Source: Pseudomonadota bacterium (GTDB lineage: Bacteria; Pseudomonadota; Gammaproteobacteria; Steroidobacterales; Steroidobacteraceae). From it: a stretch of DNA of 64,000 nt. The stretch covers positions 1 through 64,000 of the forward strand of contig CANFSB010000004.1 of NCBI GenBank assembly GCA_947449495.1, written 5' to 3'. Made by a program: the position numbers and the translations under genes. How positions within the stretch are numbered: the first letter of the stretch is position 1; each line of letters begins with the position of its first letter. A model generated the notes under the pieces. It had not been told where the DNA came from. It worked only from the letters and a program-made list of their open reading frames with translations, and did not search any database. This document shows, in pieces, positions 48,496 to 57,630 of the stretch.

Positions 48496-48555
48496 TGGAT
48501 AAAACTCTTATTTGATTTGCATAGGCTCAAACGGACGAACATCGACCCTTGGTGC

Positions 48556-49152
48556 CTAAATTGCCTTTATGCCGGGCGCCAACACCCAAGACACCAAGTC
48601 CTGTGCTGCCAAACCTGTCGTCGAGCACGGCGTCAGCACTGTACGAGTCCCTATTCTGCCCGTGACATGACAGCCCACCAATGCCGACGCAAACCGCTGC
48701 CGCCAATCCTGCGTCTGGATGTCCGCGGCCAACATCGAGACAGTGGCCCACCGCCCATGCAGTCGATGCGTCATGACTGATGTAGAAGATGCCAGGTGAT
48801 TGGCCTCATAGATCACTCGCCAGCGAAAATCCGCTGCCAAAGTACGCACCAGGAACAAGCCGTCTGGCGTGGTAATGCCACCCAATGTCTGTAGTCGCCC
48901 GCTGCGCAGCTCTGGCAACAACTGGTCGTACCACAGTCCCAAGACATCGCGCGGTAGCGTAGTCACCGCCCTGCGTGCTGTGGACACATAGCTGCCCATC
49001 GCTACGGCATCAGCAAACCGCTCATCGATCAGGACCTGCGACACCGCCAAGGACTGAGGGCTTGTGGCGCTAAGACGCGGTTGGCTCCCCGCCAAACCGG
49101 GAAACACGCCCAGTGCCATACCCGCGGCGATGACCTCGCGGCGCGTCGTCAT
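48556..49152 (-). CDS. Hypothetical Tat-signal protein in flavocytochrome operon
   Basis: This 198-residue protein begins MTTRREVIAAGMALGVFPGLAG, a short twin-arginine-like signal, so it is probably exported. No domain is recognised in the rest. Two cysteines (VGCHVTG, LTPCSTTG) and several Trp are present. The start overlaps the cytochrome c stop (ATGA), so it is translationally coupled to the cytochrome and flavoprotein genes and may help assemble or anchor them. Confidence 0.75.
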   Translation of the reverse strand: MTTRREVIAAGMALGVFPGLAGSQPRLSATSPQSLAVSQVLIDERFADAVAMGSYVSTARRAVTTLPRDVLGLWYDQLLPELRSGRLQTLGGITTPDGLFLVRTLAADFRWRVIYEANHLASSTSVMTHRLHGRWATVSMLAADIQTQDWRQRFASALVGCHVTGRIGTRTVLTPCSTTGLAAQDLVSWVLAPGIKAI

Positions 49153-49532
49153 TTGCGCTCCGCGGCGAGCGATGTCACTGCGAAGTAGGCAGCCAAGTTG
49201 GCTATATCGGCATCAGACACTTCGGTCTTTCGAAACGGCGGCATCGACCAACTGCCATGGCGCAGATACACCTTGAGCACAGGTTCCGTCAGATCAGTAC
49301 GCCGTTCCAAGAGCGCAGGCACTGTGGTGCCCTTGTACTTGATGCGCAGTGCATCAGTACCAGGCAAATGATCACGCCCTGGGTCACCGCCAAGCCCCGC
49401 CGCATGGCAGGGTGCACAGCGGATCTCAAACACATTTTTTCCGGCTGCCGCGGCAGCAGGCACATCAGCTGCAATCGCAGCACCACTGCCGCTGCACAGC
49501 AGCAGGCTCATCAACACTGCACTTTTTTTCAT
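49149..49532 (-). CDS. Cytochrome c, partner of the flavoprotein
   Basis: This 127-residue periplasmic monohaem cytochrome has a signal peptide (MKKSAVLMSLLLCSGSGAAIAA), haem motif CAPCH in FEIRCAPCHAAGLGG and a distal Met candidate in GSWSMPPFRKTEVSDADI. I start at MKKSAVL; the track ORF overlaps the flavoprotein further. The position directly after a 4-cresol-dehydrogenase-type gene, with a 4-base overlap, fits the small cytochrome subunit (PchC-like) of a flavocytochrome. Confidence 0.9.
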   Translation of the reverse strand: MKKSAVLMSLLLCSGSGAAIAADVPAAAAAGKNVFEIRCAPCHAAGLGGDPGRDHLPGTDALRIKYKGTTVPALLERRTDLTEPVLKVYLRHGSWSMPPFRKTEVSDADIANLAAYFAVTSLAAERK

Positions 49533-51205
49533 TTGCGTATTGCTCCACGCAGTGCCCGCAATGCCTTGGGCCATATACCCCCACGCCCTGGCAACAAGAT
49601 CCCGTTGGGATCTGCAGCATCTTTGAGGCGCTCATTAAACCGGCGCAATGCGTGATTGTTAAAGGAATATTGATCAGCAACTGCATCCTGCAGTAGCGGC
49701 GGCGCACGATAGTCGCCATAACCCATTGCAGCGTTGCGCTTGAGCACCTCGCGAAGCAACTTGAGTTGGTCCAACTTAGACTGGGGCGTTGCCTCATTGC
49801 GCGTGGCACTGCCAAACGCACCGTTGCCTAGAAGGAAGGCCGATTGGTTCCAGTTCAACGGCGTGCTGATCGCATAAGGCATGGCAGGTTTGCTGCCCAT
49901 GTCCCGCGCAACACGATCAAAGTCCCTCTGCGCTTGCAGCACCGCGGCACCACTGCGCCCCACAACCGAAAACAAACCCAGATGCGATTGATTCCAACTG
50001 TCTGGGAAATCGTCGGTGCGACTGGGCATCCACCACGCATAGAGCTTGGGTACGCCATGCATCACGTTGCGCCGCATTTGCGAGGCATAGGGCGCCGGAT
50101 AAGGGCGCGTGGACCGCTCTATTTGTTCTTGCGTCACAGGCACTGGCAATGATTCGCCATCAAAGCACTGCGCACCGGGAATATTGCGCAGCATCAATTC
50201 CTTGGCCCACTCCCAGTTGGCCAGCGTGGTTTTCTCTGATCCGTAGAACTGCAACTCGACCTGCCATGAATGCAGTGAGTGCTCAGCAGCAACACGATCC
50301 AATGCTGCTTCATCAAAGCTATCGGCTGCCTGCAGAAAGGCTTTGTCTTCACGCAGGATACGCAGCGGCGAGCCATACAATGGCTCACCAATGATGAACA
50401 GGTCGGTAAGATAATTGACGGTGTCGACCATCGGAATCAAATCGCGCCGCTTGGGCACCGTCACCAGCCCTGTACGCCAGTGCTCGGGCTGCGGCATGAG
50501 CCGAAAACCCATCTTGACCACAATGCCAAAGCCACCTTGGGCAAACAGGCCGGCAGGATCCGGGCCGAAACCATGTTTGTAGTCCTGCCAGCCCCCTGAG
50601 CCCGGCAGCGCGCCCATGCCAGTGCGCATCAATTCGCCATCAGGTAGCACCACTTCCATGCCGCAGTGCGCAGAAAAGTGGTCGCGGTACGGCCCAAGCG
50701 TGTAGCCCACACCGTGTTCCAAGGCGTTGCCCATTAAGCCGCCCCAACCGACATCGGCTGTGTCGACCCAGACCTTCAGGTTGCGCTCCTGGATATAGCG
50801 ATACAGGTCCATATAGGACACGCCGGGCTCCACCAACACAAAGTGGCGCTTTTCATCCAACTCGAGCACGCGATTCATGCGCTTTAAATCAACCGTGACG
50901 CTGCCGCGCACATTGGGTGCCGGGCCGCCATACGCAAAGTTTTTGCCGGTAGAAATGGCAAATAAGGGGGTTTTGTAGCGGTTGGCGATGCGCACGATGG
51001 CCTGCACCTGCGCCACATCTGCCGGACACACTGCTGCACTGGCCTGCAACTCGTCAGGCTGGTCTTTAAGCAGCGAAAAGTGGTCGCGATACGGCTGCAG
51101 ATCTTCTTCGCTGCTGAGCACCCAATCTGGGCCCACAACTGCGGCGAACTCAGCCAGCGCTTTGGCAAATTGCCGCGCCGACACCCCAGGTGGAAGGATC
51201 GTCAT
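49529..51205 (-). CDS. FAD-linked 4-cresol dehydrogenase / vanillyl-alcohol oxidase family protein
   Basis: This 558-residue flavoprotein of the VAO/PCMH family has its FAD-binding part at PLFAISTGKNFAYGGPAPNVRGSVTVDLKRMNRVLELD. The strongly conserved family stretch is DVGWGGLMGNALEHGVGYTLGPYRDHF. The C-terminal domain ends NPNGILLPGRGG-like (DAADPNGILLPGRGGIW). I start at MTILPPGVSARQF, preceded by AGGGGGA; the track ORF adds 84 residues. With the following cytochrome c it should oxidise a para-alkylphenol (p-cresol, eugenol or similar) in the periplasm or at the membrane. Residues fixing the substrate were not read. Confidence 0.92.
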   Translation of the reverse strand: MTILPPGVSARQFAKALAEFAAVVGPDWVLSSEEDLQPYRDHFSLLKDQPDELQASAAVCPADVAQVQAIVRIANRYKTPLFAISTGKNFAYGGPAPNVRGSVTVDLKRMNRVLELDEKRHFVLVEPGVSYMDLYRYIQERNLKVWVDTADVGWGGLMGNALEHGVGYTLGPYRDHFSAHCGMEVVLPDGELMRTGMGALPGSGGWQDYKHGFGPDPAGLFAQGGFGIVVKMGFRLMPQPEHWRTGLVTVPKRRDLIPMVDTVNYLTDLFIIGEPLYGSPLRILREDKAFLQAADSFDEAALDRVAAEHSLHSWQVELQFYGSEKTTLANWEWAKELMLRNIPGAQCFDGESLPVPVTQEQIERSTRPYPAPYASQMRRNVMHGVPKLYAWWMPSRTDDFPDSWNQSHLGLFSVVGRSGAAVLQAQRDFDRVARDMGSKPAMPYAISTPLNWNQSAFLLGNGAFGSATRNEATPQSKLDQLKLLREVLKRNAAMGYGDYRAPPLLQDAVADQYSFNNHALRRFNERLKDAADPNGILLPGRGGIWPKALRALRGAIRK

Positions 51206-51295
51206 GGCGTCCCCCTTGTTATTGATTACCGATTCACGGTAACAAACACACTCGGCACCCACAACCAAACACGTCAACGGACCAAAAGGCATCTC

Positions 51296-52252
51296 GTGCA
51301 AGAAGAGTCTGTGTTGGTGGTCGCCAACCCCGTAGCAGGAGCGGGCCGCGCGAAAAAGCTCTGGCCTCGGCATGCCCTTGCACTGCAGGTCGCGGGCGTG
51401 TTGCACCGTGTACATTGGACCGGGCAGGCCCACGAAGCCAGCGCAGTTGTAGCCCAAGCTTGGGCAACAGGAACTCGTCGGTTTATCGCCGTGGGTGGTG
51501 ACGGCACCGTAAACGAAGTGCTCAACGGACTGACTGACGCATTCACAGACCTGAGCCAGCCCAGGCCTTGGCTTGCTGTGGCGCCCGCAGGCACAGGCAA
51601 CGACTGGGCACGACAGCTGTCACTGCCACGCGCTGCACAGCAATGGGCCAACACCATCGCAAGCACTACATACAGACCACATGACGTCGGTCGACTGCGT
51701 TTTGCCGATGGTCGGATTCAATACTTTGTTGTCGAAGCCGGTGCAGGCTTCGATACCCATGTGCTGGGCTTGCTGTCACGACGTGGGCCGCGGCAACTAG
51801 CGTACGTCAGTGCTCTGGTACGGGGCCTGTTCAGCTTTAAAGGCCCCGCGCTGCAACTGCATCTGCAGGGCGCCAGCGATGCATCAAAACCATCAAGGTT
51901 AGGCAGCCCTCGCAGCATGGTCGCGTTCGGCTGCATCGGCCCGCGCGTGGGCGGTGGCATGCATGTGGCGCCCGGAGCGCGCGACGACGATGGGTTGCTG
52001 GATTTTGTGACCGTCGCAGACGCCGGCCCTTGGTACAACCTGCTGAGCCTGCCCAAGCTGTTCAATGGGCGGCTGCACAGCGACCCGAATGTTCAATATG
52101 CCCGTGCCGCACAGGGGCACTTGGTGCTGGATCCACCGATGGCAGTGCAATGCGACGGGCAAGTGGTGGGGTGCACCCCCGTCACCTTCGATCTGCTGCC
52201 TGGTGCCTTGCGAGTGCCTGCCATAGCCCATCCGCACAACACCGGCATCTGA
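51296..52252 (+). CDS. Diacylglycerol kinase family lipid kinase (DgkB/YegS-like)
   Basis: This 318-residue protein has a diacylglycerol-kinase catalytic domain: SVLVVANPVAGAGRAKKLWP, FIAVGGDGTVNEVLNGL (GGDGT) and LAVAPAGTGNDWARQL. A C-terminal beta domain ends QCDGQVVGCTPVTFDLLPGALRV. The start is GTG ((V)QEESVLVVANP); upstream track residues overlap the divergent flavoprotein gene. It would phosphorylate a lipid such as diacylglycerol. Confidence 0.92.
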   Translation: MQEESVLVVANPVAGAGRAKKLWPRHALALQVAGVLHRVHWTGQAHEASAVVAQAWATGTRRFIAVGGDGTVNEVLNGLTDAFTDLSQPRPWLAVAPAGTGNDWARQLSLPRAAQQWANTIASTTYRPHDVGRLRFADGRIQYFVVEAGAGFDTHVLGLLSRRGPRQLAYVSALVRGLFSFKGPALQLHLQGASDASKPSRLGSPRSMVAFGCIGPRVGGGMHVAPGARDDDGLLDFVTVADAGPWYNLLSLPKLFNGRLHSDPNVQYARAAQGHLVLDPPMAVQCDGQVVGCTPVTFDLLPGALRVPAIAHPHNTGI

Positions 52253-52258
52253 ACCCAC

Positions 52259-54769
52259 TCAATCGAGCGTATAGCGCATCCCCAGCCACAGCATGCGAGG
52301 CGCACCCGGCGCCAAGAAGGCGCTGTGCTGCAGAGGGCGCTCACCCCCGATGACCGGCGCAGCAAACGGTCTGGAAATAAAGGCCCCAGTCGCTGTAAAG
52401 CCCGTCGCGCCCAATTGAGCCGCGCTGCTGTACTTGCGATCAAGCACGTTGTTGACCTGCACAAACAGCTTGAGCTGCTCATCGGCCTGCCAGCGCAGAC
52501 CCAGATTCACCACAGCATACCCACCCGTACTGCCCGCTCCGAGGTAATACACCCCATCGGCTTGGTGTGAGTTGTTTTCATTACCGCGAGCATAAGTGCG
52601 GCCGATGTAGGCCATGTCGGCATCCACACTCATGGCAGGTGATAAGTCCCAACCCAAACTCGCCTTGACGATTTGTGAAGGCACCAGAGGTATGCGATTG
52701 CCCGGCAGGATATCGATCGTCCCTTCAAAGCCTGGCGCCACAGCGCTGACGCTGCTATTGCTGGAGCCCTGCACTGTCTCGGCGCTCTGGAACGTGGCAT
52801 CGAGCAACGTGTAATGCAGTCCCAGCAGCAACGGGCCTAACCGGCCGTCGGCACCAAGCTCAAGGCCCTGTCTGCGGGTGCTGCCAAAATTGCGAAAGTA
52901 TCCATACCCCGCTTGGTCATCTGCGACGAACAAAATGTCGTCGCGGTTTTCAGCGCGAAATACTGTTGCAGTCCAGTTCGCGACGCCGACCAAACGGCCC
53001 CGCGCACCCAACTCCCAATTGGAAGTCACTACCTGTTTAAGTGGGGGATCACCCGCCATGGCATTGGGTAAGCGGCAAGGATTGGCCGCATCAGCGCAAC
53101 CGAGCTCTATCGACGAGGGTGCTCGACTACCTTGGCTGTAACGCGCCGACAGCGACAGCGCGCTGCCGGAGTTGTAGCTCAAGCCCAGCGACGGATTAAA
53201 ACGGCTGAAGCGATGATCGCCGTCTAGCGAGCCCGGACCACCACCCGGAGTGATCGCATCGCGATTACGAACCTGATGCTGATCGTAACGACCCGCCAGA
53301 GTCAGCTCTAAGCGCGGTAGCACGTTGAGTGAATCGCTAAAATAGACGCTTTGAACGCGTGTCACGCCGCCCAGATCAACCCGCGCATCAAAAGCACTCT
53401 CTGAGTTTTGCGTGCCATCTGCAAAAGCTCCGGGACCCGTGACTGCAGCGATGCTGCGGTCCTGCAGCACATAGCCAAACTGCGATGCCTGCTCGAAGTG
53501 CACCGTACTGGCATCGAGCGCCGCACCCAGCACCAGCTGGTTGGCGTGAGAGCCAAGCGACCGATCAAACGTTAACTGCGCGGAGGCGCCCGCCGTGTGC
53601 TGCGACGTGGAAGTCTGGGTAATCAGCCCATTGCACTTTTCGTTAGGCTCGTCGTTAAGCAGTGCATTGGCGATGCAACGCCAGCGTGGAAAGGGTGTGT
53701 TGAGTTGCGACTCACCCGCGAGCGGAAAGTCGCTGTAGCCTGCCGCAGCCAAAGCCACACGCTCGGCAGCGCTGGGCTGATAGGTGCTCTGACCTAAAGC
53801 AGTCTCATTGATGTCACCATTAAACGTAGTGCTGGCAATGTTGCGATACCAAGCGTTGCCGGCCAAGCTCAATGTGCTGCTGAACCTGTGCTGCAGTTCA
53901 AGTCCGGTCAGTACTGCCTTGTTGGTAGTGATGTCAGGCTTGGTGTAAACAGAACGCCGATCTGCGTCCAGCAAACGCATCTCCTGCATACCGTTTCCGG
54001 TCAATTGTGTGTCTGCTGCCGAGCCGAACAGCGACACAGCGGTGTCGGCATGACGCCAGCTGAGCTTGGCAAACAGCTGCTTGGCGTCACTGGGTGACGC
54101 CTCACGCCAGCCGTCTTCCTTGAAGCGATTCGCGGTGACATACCAGCCCCAATCGCCGCGATTGCCACCGGATTCAACTTCCCACTGAGTACGGTTAAAA
54201 GACCCCAAACCAACCTGCAGTGCATTGCCCGGCTCAGCAAAGCCATCTTTACTGCGCAGCGCCAAAGCGCCACCGAGCGAATTAAGACCGAACACAGGAT
54301 TGGTTCCCGGCACCAGAACCAGCGTTCTTATGGCAGCGCGGGGAATCAAATCCCAACTGACCACATCACCGAACGGTTGATTGAGCCGAACCCCGTCCAG
54401 ATAGACCGACAAGCCCTGGGCCGTCCCAAGCAGCGGCGAAGCGGTGTAGCCGCGGTAGTTGATATCCGGCTGCAGCGGATTTCCCTGCATGTCGTTCACG
54501 TACACGCTGCCCATCGACCTGGCAATGAAGGCAGACAGATCGGTAGCGTTGGAGCGTTGGATGTCCTCGGCCGTGGCCGACTGGGAATTAACGCCGATTG
54601 CCTCAGCATCCAGCGCAGACAAGGGTGTGACGCCGGTGACCACAATAGTGGTGAGACCTGACTCGACCTGTTTGGCAAGAGGCTCAGCACAAGCAACGGA
54701 GACACCGGCCAACAGCGCGGCCAGTGGCACCGGCCAGCCACCCCAAAGCCTCGCACTTGCAAAGTTCAT
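52259..54769 (-). CDS. TonB-dependent outer membrane receptor
   Basis: This 836-residue receptor has a signal peptide (MNFASARLWGGWPVPLAALLAGVSVACA) and a TonB-box-like TTIVVTG. The plug domain holds YVNDMQGNPLQPDINYRGYTASPLLGTAQGLSVYLDGVRLN and GLNSLGGALALRSKDGF. A long 22-strand-type barrel ends in GMRYTLD. GGAGATACTGGG precedes the start. It sits between a lipid kinase gene (convergent, 6 bases) and a CmcJ-like oxygenase gene. The substrate is unknown. Confidence 0.92.
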   Translation of the reverse strand: MNFASARLWGGWPVPLAALLAGVSVACAEPLAKQVESGLTTIVVTGVTPLSALDAEAIGVNSQSATAEDIQRSNATDLSAFIARSMGSVYVNDMQGNPLQPDINYRGYTASPLLGTAQGLSVYLDGVRLNQPFGDVVSWDLIPRAAIRTLVLVPGTNPVFGLNSLGGALALRSKDGFAEPGNALQVGLGSFNRTQWEVESGGNRGDWGWYVTANRFKEDGWREASPSDAKQLFAKLSWRHADTAVSLFGSAADTQLTGNGMQEMRLLDADRRSVYTKPDITTNKAVLTGLELQHRFSSTLSLAGNAWYRNIASTTFNGDINETALGQSTYQPSAAERVALAAAGYSDFPLAGESQLNTPFPRWRCIANALLNDEPNEKCNGLITQTSTSQHTAGASAQLTFDRSLGSHANQLVLGAALDASTVHFEQASQFGYVLQDRSIAAVTGPGAFADGTQNSESAFDARVDLGGVTRVQSVYFSDSLNVLPRLELTLAGRYDQHQVRNRDAITPGGGPGSLDGDHRFSRFNPSLGLSYNSGSALSLSARYSQGSRAPSSIELGCADAANPCRLPNAMAGDPPLKQVVTSNWELGARGRLVGVANWTATVFRAENRDDILFVADDQAGYGYFRNFGSTRRQGLELGADGRLGPLLLGLHYTLLDATFQSAETVQGSSNSSVSAVAPGFEGTIDILPGNRIPLVPSQIVKASLGWDLSPAMSVDADMAYIGRTYARGNENNSHQADGVYYLGAGSTGGYAVVNLGLRWQADEQLKLFVQVNNVLDRKYSSAAQLGATGFTATGAFISRPFAAPVIGGERPLQHSAFLAPGAPRMLWLGMRYTLD

Positions 54770-54836
54770 CCCAGTATCTCCATCAGCCCGCCTGGGAACT
54801 GACGCGCTCCAAACCAGACCCAGCTACCAGCTCATT

Positions 54837-55634
54837 CTAATCCTCGATGAATGACACCGTGCGCACCTCGATACTTTGTCGCGGTGGTGCATCGGTCGGC
54901 GTATTCGGGTCATTAAAGGCCGTATGCCCCGTCCACTGCGGGCGCGTCTCATCCGAATCATACAGCTTGAAAGCAAACACTTCGTCAGGCTGCATCTGCG
55001 GCAGGTAATACCAGCGGTGCGCGGCGTTATAGCTGAGATTAAAGCCAAACAGCGGCTGGCGATTCATGTTCATGAGCCCACCGCGTATCTCGCTCGGATG
55101 CAGATCGCCCGCCTCAACCGTCGAGGCATCGCACAGCGCCAACGGCGAGCTGTACACCGTGGCAAGGGGGCGCCACAAGTTCATCAGCACAACACGTTTA
55201 GTCAGCCAATAGGCTGCCTCATCGCCCAAAGCGGCCCGCGCAAAGTCTTCTATGGTCGGACGGCCATAATCCACATGCGCGCCATGTGCCGGCAGCGCCC
55301 CTTGAACACTACCCGGCGCATCGCTACGAACTACAGGGCCGAAGGCAAAGGCCTTTACCGCGCCATTAACCTGCATCGCCAGCTGCACCGCCTCTGGCAG
55401 GAACACGTTTGCAATCTGTGTGGCATCGGCAAAGTCGCTGACCGCCGTCTGATGGTGCAGCACCGTAAAGCCATTGCGCGCCACGCTGAGCCGATCAAGC
55501 AGTGGCCGGGCGTCGGTAATAGGCATCTCATGGTCTTCCGGAGGCCAATACGATTTGGCGCGATCAGCCGGGTAGAAAATCGATTTCTCCCCTTTGACGA
55601 CATATCGAATTGTCGCGCGAATGCTCGCTGCCAT
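54837..55634 (-). CDS. CmcJ/NvfI-like 2-oxoglutarate-oxygenase-family protein
   Basis: This 265-residue protein matches the CmcJ/NvfI/GA4-desaturase-like family by its layout: ATIRYVVKGEKSIFYPADR, the metal-ligand-like PAHGAHVDYGRPTIEDFAR (HxD), LMNLWRPL, and a C-terminal AAHRWYYLPQMQPDEVFAFKLYDSDE...RPQWTGHTAFNDPNTPTDAPPRQSIEVRTVSF. Family members hydroxylate or methoxylate small natural products; the substrate here is unknown. It is divergent from an aromatic-acid-type MFS transporter. Confidence 0.85.
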   Translation of the reverse strand: MAASIRATIRYVVKGEKSIFYPADRAKSYWPPEDHEMPITDARPLLDRLSVARNGFTVLHHQTAVSDFADATQIANVFLPEAVQLAMQVNGAVKAFAFGPVVRSDAPGSVQGALPAHGAHVDYGRPTIEDFARAALGDEAAYWLTKRVVLMNLWRPLATVYSSPLALCDASTVEAGDLHPSEIRGGLMNMNRQPLFGFNLSYNAAHRWYYLPQMQPDEVFAFKLYDSDETRPQWTGHTAFNDPNTPTDAPPRQSIEVRTVSFIED

Positions 55635-55723
55635 GACTCACCCGGATTCAGCTATTGTCTGACCATCCTAGCACTGGCAAAAAAGACCGCACCAGCGGCT
55701 GCCATATGCAGACAGGGGACAGC

Positions 55724-57034
55724 ATGACACTGCAACACGTACACGAAGCCATCGCCAGCCGGCCACTGAGACCCTTGCAACTACTGGTCATCGCCCTGGG
55801 CGTGTTGGTCAACATGGTAGATGGCTTCGATCTACTGGCCGCCTCATTAATCTCCCCCATCCTCGCCCGCGAATGGCAATTGGATCCGGCACTGCTGGGC
55901 ACCCTGCTCTCTGCCGGACCGTTGGGCACTGCGACAGGGGCCTTGCTGCTCTCGCCCATTGCAGATCTATATGGACGCCGCACAGCCATCCTGTTGAATC
56001 TCATGCTGCTGTCACTGGGCATGCTGTTGTCTGCTGGTGCCGATACCCTGTGGCAGTTGGTCGCGCTGCGCTTTGTTACCGGCATGGGGGTTGGCGCTAT
56101 GGCCAGCGCTGTGGGTACGTTGGTATTTGAATACTGCTCACAACGCACCCGCAATCTAGGTCTGGGCTTGGTCACCATCGGCTATAACGTGGGCGTGGTG
56201 ATCGGCGGAATCATCGTGTCCCAATGGTTGATCGGCTCTTATGGTTGGCGTTCCGTGTTTGTGTTCGGTGGCGTGGTATCAGCGCTGCTGATTCCCTTGG
56301 TGATCGTGCTGCTGCCCGAATCAATCGATTTCATGGTCTCCAAGCCTGGCCCCGGCAGTTTGCAGCGGCTCAACAAAATCTTGGCGCGGCTGGACCTGCC
56401 CAGCTTCGACCAACTCCCGCAACCGGCGCCCGCTGCTGCCAAATCCAGTCTGACGGACTTGCTGCGCCAACCGATTCTGCCGCGGCTGTTGCTGATGCAG
56501 GCGGCCTACTTTCTTTACATGTTGTCGTCGTATTTCTTCCTCAACTGGAACAACCAACTCACCACAGAAGCCGGCTTTGGTGATGCGCTGGGCCGATGGA
56601 TCTCGATCCTCACCAATGTGGGCGGCATTGCCGGCGGCGTTCTTATCGGCGCAGCCACCTTGCGCGCAGCCTTGCGGCCGGTTGCAACCGTCACGCTTAT
56701 TGCACTGGGCTTGGCCATTGCAGCGTTCGGCTACTCGGCGCACAGCTATGCACTGACTGTGGCGACATCGGTGGCAGTGGGCTTTGGCATATTCGGTGCC
56801 GCCGTGATGCTCTATGCCACCGGCGCAGCCACCTTTCCGGCACGCGTCCGGGCGACAGGCATGGGTCTGTCGATGAGCGCAGGGCGGCTGGGGTCTTTTG
56901 TAGGTCCCTACTCCGCCGGACTGTTGCTGGCCGGGGGCACAGGTCGTGTATGGACCTGCCTGATCATGGCAGTGCCAGTGATACTCAGTGCAGTAGTGCT
57001 GGTGCGCGTGCCACTGCAGCCGCTCAAAGACTAG
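55724..57034 (+). CDS. MFS transporter, aromatic acid:H+ symporter (AAHS)-like
   Basis: This 436-residue polytopic transporter has 12 hydrophobic segments. The AAHS-type motif VDGFDLLAASLI lies in the first helix and the MFS loop motif PIADLYGRRTAILLNL follows helix 2. I start at MTLQHVHEAI because AGGGGAC precedes it; the track start is 23 codons upstream. The motif points to a carboxylated aromatic or similar acid as substrate. Divergent placement from the CmcJ-like oxygenase suggests a shared pathway. Confidence 0.9.
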   Translation: MTLQHVHEAIASRPLRPLQLLVIALGVLVNMVDGFDLLAASLISPILAREWQLDPALLGTLLSAGPLGTATGALLLSPIADLYGRRTAILLNLMLLSLGMLLSAGADTLWQLVALRFVTGMGVGAMASAVGTLVFEYCSQRTRNLGLGLVTIGYNVGVVIGGIIVSQWLIGSYGWRSVFVFGGVVSALLIPLVIVLLPESIDFMVSKPGPGSLQRLNKILARLDLPSFDQLPQPAPAAAKSSLTDLLRQPILPRLLLMQAAYFLYMLSSYFFLNWNNQLTTEAGFGDALGRWISILTNVGGIAGGVLIGAATLRAALRPVATVTLIALGLAIAAFGYSAHSYALTVATSVAVGFGIFGAAVMLYATGAATFPARVRATGMGLSMSAGRLGSFVGPYSAGLLLAGGTGRVWTCLIMAVPVILSAVVLVRVPLQPLKD

Positions 57035-57045
57035 TCTTCTTCGGG

Positions 57046-57609
57046 CTATTTGGCAGGTAAGGCTGAATCAAAGTCGAAGGTGTAATCCGAATCTTTTGTC
57101 TTGGGCGGTTCGTAACGACGCAGATAAAGCGTATGGCAGGCATCACAACTGCCACGCAACGCCAAGCTTGCACGACGCATCGCCGGTTCATCTTTGGCCT
57201 CGGCCATAACTTCGGCCGCTTTAGCAGCCAACCCAGCTAAACGATAGAAGGTATCGAACTGTTCCCAGATAGCCGGCAGGGCCAGCGTTTTAGGTTGCAC
57301 AGCTTTCGGATCGAAGAGGTTGGTAGTGGGCGGGAACAAGTGCGGCACAGCCAGCAGCATCGCCCCGATGACCTCGGCATTCTGGCGTACTCGCTCGGCA
57401 TCCTTTACAGGCTGGACAGTCAATGTGTCGATGGGCTCCATCAGCAGTTCGATGTGCTCCATCAGTTCTTGACGCGCGGCGATTACCTCTTTGGGGTGCG
57501 TGACGCCCGTCCAACCCCGACCAGCACCGACTTGCAGGCCGGCTGCGCTCAAGCTCAGCGGCAACACCAACGCTGCCACGATAAAAACCGTGCTTTTTTT
57601 GAGTGTCAT
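57046..57609 (-). CDS. Cytochrome c'-like protein
   Basis: This 187-residue exported helical haem protein has a signal peptide (MTLKKSTVFIVAALVLPLSLSAAG). A four-helix-bundle region includes ARQELMEHIELLMEPIDTLTVQP and a C-terminal haem motif CDACH in LRGSCDACHTLYLRRYEPP. The C-terminal CxxCH is typical of the cytochrome c'/c-556 family. It is convergent with the MFS gene and lies 21 bases after the LOG gene. Confidence 0.87.
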   Translation of the reverse strand: MTLKKSTVFIVAALVLPLSLSAAGLQVGAGRGWTGVTHPKEVIAARQELMEHIELLMEPIDTLTVQPVKDAERVRQNAEVIGAMLLAVPHLFPPTTNLFDPKAVQPKTLALPAIWEQFDTFYRLAGLAAKAAEVMAEAKDEPAMRRASLALRGSCDACHTLYLRRYEPPKTKDSDYTFDFDSALPAK

Positions 57610-57630
57610 CTCTGCGGCCCTCGGTACATA

